Source: an uncultured Planctomycetaceae bacterium
GTDB taxonomy: Bacteria > Planctomycetota > Planctomycetia > Pirellulales > Lacipirellulaceae
Direction of reading: 5' to 3'
DNA: 9,669 bases
Assembly (NCBI GenBank): GCA_937860165.1
Contig: CALMBE010000081.1
Span: 1 to 9,669 of the forward strand
Shown here: in pieces, positions 5,823 through 9,669 of the stretch
Numbering within the stretch: the first letter of the stretch is position 1
Layout: every line of letters begins with the position of its first letter
The notes under the pieces: generated by a model
The model's database searches: none
Told to the model about the DNA's origin: nothing
What the model saw: the letters and a program-made list of their open reading frames with translations, nothing else
Translations under genes and position numbers: made by a program

Positions 5823-8800
5823 CTACGATAACAGGGCCGTCAGGTTGGTCAGCGCCAGCGTGTTGCCGTAATACATCTGCCAAAACGCGAGATCTGCGTT
5901 GTCGACGTCGCCATCGTCATCGGCCTTATAGGCATTCAGAGCAGCGGGATATTCAGGTCGAGAGGCTGTTCCCATGCCATACTCTTGTTGCCACTTTAGG
6001 AAGTCGGTGCCCGAGACCGAGCCATTATCCGCGCTGCCGACAAGACCCGTGCCATTGAAGTCACCGATGAGATCAAACACAGCGTCGACCACCCCCGCTC
6101 GCCAACCGACGGTGGTCAGCCCTGCCGAGACACCTCGCACGATGAGTTTATCGGTAATGTCCAAGTCGCCGAAGGCGATGTCCAGGTCCGTAGTCCCAAC
6201 CCCCCCACCGCCGTAGGTCGCGCGGTCGCGGGTGAGGGTGAACTTCCAGGCCGGCATCCAGATTATATCGGGCGTGTTGGCATCGAAGTTAGGATGGAGG
6301 TTGGCCAGGTCAATCGCTTCGCGGAGCGACAAGGCGCTAGTGTCGTCGGTGTGATTGAAGGTATCTAAGATGCTGGTGACCACGTAATTCGTGCTGCCGA
6401 GGAAATCACCTGGTTGGGTGAAGGTAGCGGCCAAGTTGGAATGGACGCTTGTCAGCAGATTGTTTCCTTGGGAAATCCACCCAGGAAGAAAACCCACCAC
6501 GTTGGGCTCGCCAGAGCTAGCCGTATTGTTGGCGATGATTGTGTTACCTAAGGTCGTCACAGTTCCCCCGGTGGTGTAGATTCCACCGCCGCCCAATGCA
6601 GAATTCACTAGTTGATTGTTCGCGATCACACTGTTGGTGATGGTTGTGGCCGCAGACAGGCTGTAGATTCCCCCTCCGTAGGACTTGCCAGTATTACCGA
6701 CAATTGCAACTTGGTCTAAATTGAGCACAGCGGAGGCCCCCACCACGTTGATGCCACCACCGATACCGGTGGTTCCAGCAAAGGCAGCGGTGTTCCCGCC
6801 GGTGACTGTAGCACGCGACAGGTTGAGCGTGCCGCCATTGATCACGTCGAACACGCGGTCACTGATCGCACTGGCGTTGATGATGGAGGCCCCGGCACCG
6901 ATGCCTACGAGGGTCACATTGCCGGTGATGTCGAGGTCGCCTGTAGTGGTGGTGGACCCAGAGCGGGTGAGATTGTATTTCCAAGCCGGCATCCAGACCT
7001 TCTTCGGCGAGCTCGTGTTCGCCAAATCTATGGCTTCCCTCAAGGAGCGTTCGACGAGATCGGTGGCACGATTCGCATCGAACGAATCCACCACGCTCGT
7101 GACCACGTAATCCGTGCTGCCGATGAAATCGCCCGCTTTGTTAAATGTCGCGGCCAAGTTGGAATGGACGCTGGACAGTAAATTATAGCCTGCGGAAGTC
7201 CACACACCAGGGATGCCGTAGGCCACATTGTGCTCGCCCGCACTAGCCGTGTTATTGGCAACGATCGTGTAGCCCATGGTCACGATTCCTGAACTGGCAT
7301 AGATTCCACCGCCACCTAAAGGAGAATTGTTCAACTGATTGTTCGCGATCACACTGTTAGTGATGTTTGTGGTCGCTTGTATACTGTAAATTCCACCGCC
7401 ATAATCTCTGCCGGTATTACCAATAACGGCACTGTGGTCTAAGTTCAGTGAAGCACCGGTCACTACGTTGATACCACCGCCGGTACCAGCGTTCATGGCA
7501 AAGGCAGAGGTGTTTCCACCGGTGACTGTCGTTCGCGAAAGATTGAGCGTACCGCCATTGGCAACATCGAAAACACGGTCGTTGATCGCACTGGCGTTGA
7601 TGACCGAGGCCCCGGCACCCGCACCAACGATGGTCACATTGCCCGTGATATCGAGATCGCCTTGGGTCGTTCCGCCTGTGCCGGTGAGTGAGAGATTGTA
7701 CGTATTGGCCGGTACAAGAATGGTTTTCTCTGTTTCATTGGCGATGTTAGCGTTCACAATCGCCGCGCGCAGCGAAACTTGATTGCCGGCCAACCCGGCA
7801 TTGACATCGATGATGTTCGGATCGGCATTAGTGTCCAGGGCATCGTTGTTGACGTTGACGAGAATGTATTCGTTGGGATCGAGGCCGACCAACTGCGGCG
7901 TATTCTGTACCCTGCCTATCGCTCGGAGTGCATCGACAAAGCCGGCACCGGTGGCGGCATCCACCCCAGTATCAAATCCTGCGGTGAAAGGATTATCCAT
8001 GTCGATGGCGGATTGTTCGAGTGCGGCTTCGACACCAGCGGGTGTGAGAGACGGATTGGCTTGAAGAAGCAATGCGGCAAGACCGGCCACGTGCGGGGCA
8101 GCAGCCGACGTGCCACGAAAGTTCGGCAGTACGTCGGCATCCTGGACAATATCCTGGCCGAAGAAGGTCGTGTTTACATCGTCGGGTGCGACGACATCGA
8201 CACCGTCGCGAATCGCTGGTGTTGCCAACCGATTGCCAGCCGTGTCGAAGAAGATTTGCGTACCACCCAGCGCGGAGAAGTTTTCCAGCGTGGGCGGAAC
8301 GTAAGGTGCTGCCGGATCAAATTCCGGCGTATTGAAATAGGCGGCTGCACCAACTGCGATCGCACCAGCGGCGTTGGCGTGGCCGAAAAGGGTGGAGCTG
8401 TTCGTGGCGAACTGGTTGATCGTTCCCGCAGTTCCAGGACTGAACATGACGTATTTCAGTCGACCATTTTGGTTGACCCCCGGCAAAGAACTATTAAAGC
8501 CAAGTGCGATCTCAATCGTTTGGTTTCCTCCCGACGTATTGTTCACTTGCGGGAGTTCAACAGGATCGCCGCCCAATGCACTACTAAACCCGCCGGCCCG
8601 CAGAGTTGTCGTCTGACCAAAATCGCGAATCCAAATGTTATAGTCTCGCGTGGCACCAGTACTGCCGGGCGCGACCGTCATAAATGGGTCGTCCCACTGA
8701 AAGGAAAAGGTGGTTGCCCCTGGCGGAATAACGACAGTCTGCCAAGTGTCTATACCTGCGCCAGGATCAAAATCATGCAGCGTATCTACAAGATCCGGTC

Positions 8801-9669
8801 CAGGACCGACATCGACCGTTAGCGTTTGTCCAGAATTCACAAAACTGGCGACTTCGTAGGAATCAGCCGCCAAATTGCCCGCTGCAGAAACATAGGTAAC
8901 GCCCTGCGCAACAACCTGGCCGACCGCTTGAGCAACGAGGCCATCCATAAAAAATGGTTCCGAACGGAACATCACATCATCCACGATAACATCTGCATTC
9001 GCATTGTTACTTAGAGCCAAAATATTAGTGGCAAACGCGGCTTGTGACTGCATTCCGCTGATATCCGAGACATTAGAAAATGCCAAATTTCCGGCAGGGA
9101 GGATATCATGGACGATCTGCAACATAGCCCGTCCTTCGTCCGTAGCCGCAGTATTGTCCCGAACAACATTTATTTGTTGCGTGAAACCATTTGGATTTCC
9201 CGTACCCGGTAAATCCCCAGAAGCTATATCAATCGTTGCCGACCCAGCGCCACCGTTATCATAGCTATCCGAAATTACGCCGACAGTGACTCCCGTTCCA
9301 TTCAGCCCCTGAAAAGTTCGAAGAACATCCGTTCGCTGTGCGTCGTCACCCTGGGAGTTCGCAGCGCCCACGCTTGTTGTACCGCCGAAAACAGGAGAAG
9401 CGAATCTTAAGGATGTGAGTTCGGCCATTGCCGCGATCGACGTGAAAGGCAGGAAGCCCGTCACCAAATGCTTGTAGACCGATAGTCCGGTCATGCCTAG
9501 GGCCGCAAGATCGGAAGTCAACGCCGCTACGTCGCTGGTTGCCACGGCTTGGATCGCCACGCCGTTTTCATTCGACTGATACAGCGAATTTTTCGCGCCA
9601 AACCAAGCATTGCCGGTCGGCTTGAACCCGTCAGTCGCCATGGCGGCCAAGTCGAAGCCGAACTTCGCG
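5823..9669 (-). CDS. Large S8/S53-like serine peptidase with beta-helix repeats and dockerin-like C-terminus (5' end outside window)
   Basis: The frame is open to the right edge (codons for AKFGFD precede the TTG at 9650), so the start and any signal peptide lie outside. Residues below are numbered from that TTG. The N-terminal part (about 1-115) resembles a propeptide. The peptidase domain (about 117-577) has the Asp motif 'VGVISDSYDN' (D128), 'TDEGRAMLQIVHD' where Glu172 occupies the place of the subtilisin His, the oxyanion motif 'VSAAGN' (N259), and the nucleophile in 'FRGTSAAAPHVAGLAALLL' (S515). A beta-rich insert of about 140 residues (265-405) separates the last two, as in subtilisin/sedolisin-like proteins of this subgroup. 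Next come two full and one truncated 'SLREAI' beta-helix repeats (about 626-1194) and a dockerin-like module (1196-1262). It is probably an exported or surface enzyme; the substrate is unknown. TAG stop at 5823-5825. Confidence 0.9.
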   Translation of the reverse strand, partial: AKFGFDLAAMATDGFKPTGNAWFGAKNSLYQSNENGVAIQAVATSDVAALTSDLAALGMTGLSVYKHLVTGFLPFTSIAAMAELTSLRFASPVFGGTTSVGAANSQGDDAQRTDVLRTFQGLNGTGVTVGVISDSYDNGGAGSATIDIASGDLPGTGNPNGFTQQINVVRDNTAATDEGRAMLQIVHDILPAGNLAFSNVSDISGMQSQAAFATNILALSNNANADVIVDDVMFRSEPFFMDGLVAQAVGQVVAQGVTYVSAAGNLAADSYEVASFVNSGQTLTVDVGPGPDLVDTLHDFDPGAGIDTWQTVVIPPGATTFSFQWDDPFMTVAPGSTGATRDYNIWIRDFGQTTTLRAGGFSSALGGDPVELPQVNNTSGGNQTIEIALGFNSSLPGVNQNGRLKYVMFSPGTAGTINQFATNSSTLFGHANAAGAIAVGAAAYFNTPEFDPAAPYVPPTLENFSALGGTQIFFDTAGNRLATPAIRDGVDVVAPDDVNTTFFGQDIVQDADVLPNFRGTSAAAPHVAGLAALLLQANPSLTPAGVEAALEQSAIDMDNPFTAGFDTGVDAATGAGFVDALRAIGRVQNTPQLVGLDPNEYILVNVNNDALDTNADPNIIDVNAGLAGNQVSLRAAIVNANIANETEKTILVPANTYNLSLTGTGGTTQGDLDITGNVTIVGAGAGASVINASAINDRVFDVANGGTLNLSRTTVTGGNTSAFAMNAGTGGGINVVTGASLNLDHSAVIGNTGRDYGGGIYSIQATTNITNSVIANNQLNNSPLGGGGIYASSGIVTMGYTIVANNTASAGEHNVAYGIPGVWTSAGYNLLSSVHSNLAATFNKAGDFIGSTDYVVTSVVDSFDANRATDLVERSLREAIDLANTSSPKKVWMPAWKYNLTRSGSTTTTGDLDITGNVTLVGIGAGASIINASAISDRVFDVINGGTLNLSRATVTGGNTAAFAGTTGIGGGINVVGASAVLNLDQVAIVGNTGKSYGGGIYSLSAATTITNSVIANNQLVNSALGGGGIYTTGGTVTTLGNTIIANNTASSGEPNVVGFLPGWISQGNNLLTSVHSNLAATFTQPGDFLGSTNYVVTSILDTFNHTDDTSALSLREAIDLANLHPNFDANTPDIIWMPAWKFTLTRDRATYGGGGVGTTDLDIAFGDLDITDKLIVRGVSAGLTTVGWRAGVVDAVFDLIGDFNGTGLVGSADNGSVSGTDFLKWQQEYGMGTASRPEYPAALNAYKADDDGDVDNADLAFWQMYYGNTLALTNLTALLS
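5865..6065 (-). other. Dockerin-like duplicated calcium-loop module at the protease C-terminus
   Basis: Residues 1196-1262 hold two halves. The first begins GDFNGTGLV with D1197, N1199, T1201 and D1208 at calcium-loop spacing and ends DFLKWQQEYG. The second has ADDDGDVDNADLAFWQMYYG, with D1244, D1246 and D1253 at loop positions but Lys at the first position. Both end in the W-Q-x-x-Y-G pattern common at the C-termini of large planctomycete exported proteins. Only 13 residues follow, with no PEP-CTERM or LPXTG-type sorting signal. The first loop carries a short extra segment (see findings). Confidence 0.75.
6069..6329 (-). repeat. Beta-helix repeat, third copy, truncated (residues 1108-1194)
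   Basis: The copy begins SLREAIDLANLHPN, then IIWMPAWKFTLTRD and FGDLDITDKLIVRG, matching the first third of the two full copies, and contains VFDL, which aligns with VFDV of those copies. It then passes straight into the dockerin-like module, so the Gly/Asn-rich beta-helix coils are missing. Confidence 0.8.
6330..7046 (-). repeat. Beta-helix repeat, second copy (residues 869-1107)
   Basis: Full copy of 239 residues, from SLREAIDLAN through VWMPAWKYNLTR, GDLDITGNVTLVG, INASAISDRVFDV, GGTLNLSRATVTGGN, YGGGIYS, TITNSVIANNQL and TIIANNTASSGEPNV to NLLTSVHSNLAATF. The pattern of short strands with G-G-G-I and N-N turns is that of a right-handed parallel beta-helix. At DNA level it matches the first copy at an offset of 720-723 nt; 6427-6449 equals 7150-7172 and 6613-6635 equals 7336-7358 (23 nt each). 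Confidence 0.85.
7047..7775 (-). repeat. Beta-helix repeat, first copy (residues 626-868)
   Basis: Full copy of 243 residues beginning SLRAAIVNANIANE, a weaker version of the SLREAI motif. It continues with ILVPANTYNLSL, GDLDITGNVTIVG, INASAINDRVFDV, GGTLNLSRTTVTGGN, YGGGIYS, NITNSVIANNQL and TIVANNTASAGEHNV, ending NLLSSVHSNLAATF. Its opening differs from copies two and three (PANT instead of PAWK), while its middle and end closely match copy two. Confidence 0.85.

Noticed and set aside
6685..7110. A 141-codon + strand frame and its near copy at 7468-7782
   Set aside because: Both are the complement of the same portion of the two beta-helix repeats, so their similarity to each other follows from the repeat and not from a real gene family.
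7779..8822. A 347-codon open frame on the + strand opposite the protease domain
   Set aside because: It lies wholly inside the well-supported protease gene on the other strand, has no domain I recognise, has unusual composition (many Cys, Arg, Ile) and no ribosome binding site was evident. It is best explained as a codon-bias shadow.
9648..9650. TTG at 9650 as the start of the protease
   Set aside because: The frame stays open to the window edge with protein-like sequence (AKFGFD), no ribosome binding site is visible, and an exported protein should have a signal peptide, which is absent after this codon.
1..9669. tRNA, rRNA, CRISPR arrays, insertion sequences or phage genes
   Set aside because: Nothing with cloverleaf structure, regularly spaced short repeats, transposase motifs or terminal inverted repeats was seen; the only regular repeats are the coding beta-helix units.

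Overview
The window reads as chromosomal DNA of a planctomycete, probably of the Rhodopirellula/Pirellulales type. The grounds are moderate GC by eye, a pilMNOP-secretin gene set in which the parts are very divergent, and a large exported-type protein that combines a subtilisin/sedolisin-like protease, 'SLREAI' beta-helix repeats and a dockerin-like C-terminus with W-Q-x-x-Y-G signatures. This combination is common in planctomycetes. The phylum call is inference from protein style; no marker gene is present.

Left two thirds (1-5329, + strand): a tightly packed operon for the envelope-spanning part of a type IV pilus / type II secretion-like machine. It contains the C-terminal part of a GspF/PilC platform protein (cut by the window edge), a PilM-like actin-fold ATPase, PilN-like and PilO-like single-pass inner-membrane proteins, a PilP/GspC-like bridging protein with a DPF motif, and a PilQ/GspD-type secretin with signal peptide, STN domain and full beta-barrel domain. 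Gene junctions are 1-nt or 4-nt overlaps or gaps of 16-38 nt, so co-transcription and translational coupling are likely. PilM would sit in the cytoplasm bound to the PilN N-terminal peptide, PilN/PilO would form the periplasmic ring, the PilP-like protein would link that ring to the secretin, and GspF would organise assembly of pilin or pseudopilin. The ATPases and pilins are not in the window and may lie upstream.

Middle (5330-5822): a 59-residue charged small protein gene (5399-5578) with a good ribosome binding site, then a roughly 240-nt convergent intergenic spacer that holds a short direct repeat (CCCGCACGTC twice) but no convincing terminator.

Right (5823-9669, - strand): one very large gene, open at its 5' end beyond the window. 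It encodes an unusual S8/S53-type serine peptidase with Glu where subtilisins have the catalytic His, followed by two and a third beta-helix repeats of about 240 residues and a dockerin-like pair of calcium-loop motifs. It is convergent to the secretion operon, so it is not part of that operon; any link as a secreted substrate is speculative.

The best candidates for a second look are the hybrid catalytic site of the protease, its truncated tandem beta-helix array, the small conserved-looking ORF behind the secretin, and the pilus/T2SS hybrid composition of the operon. I did not find a clearly new defence, mobile or RNA system.
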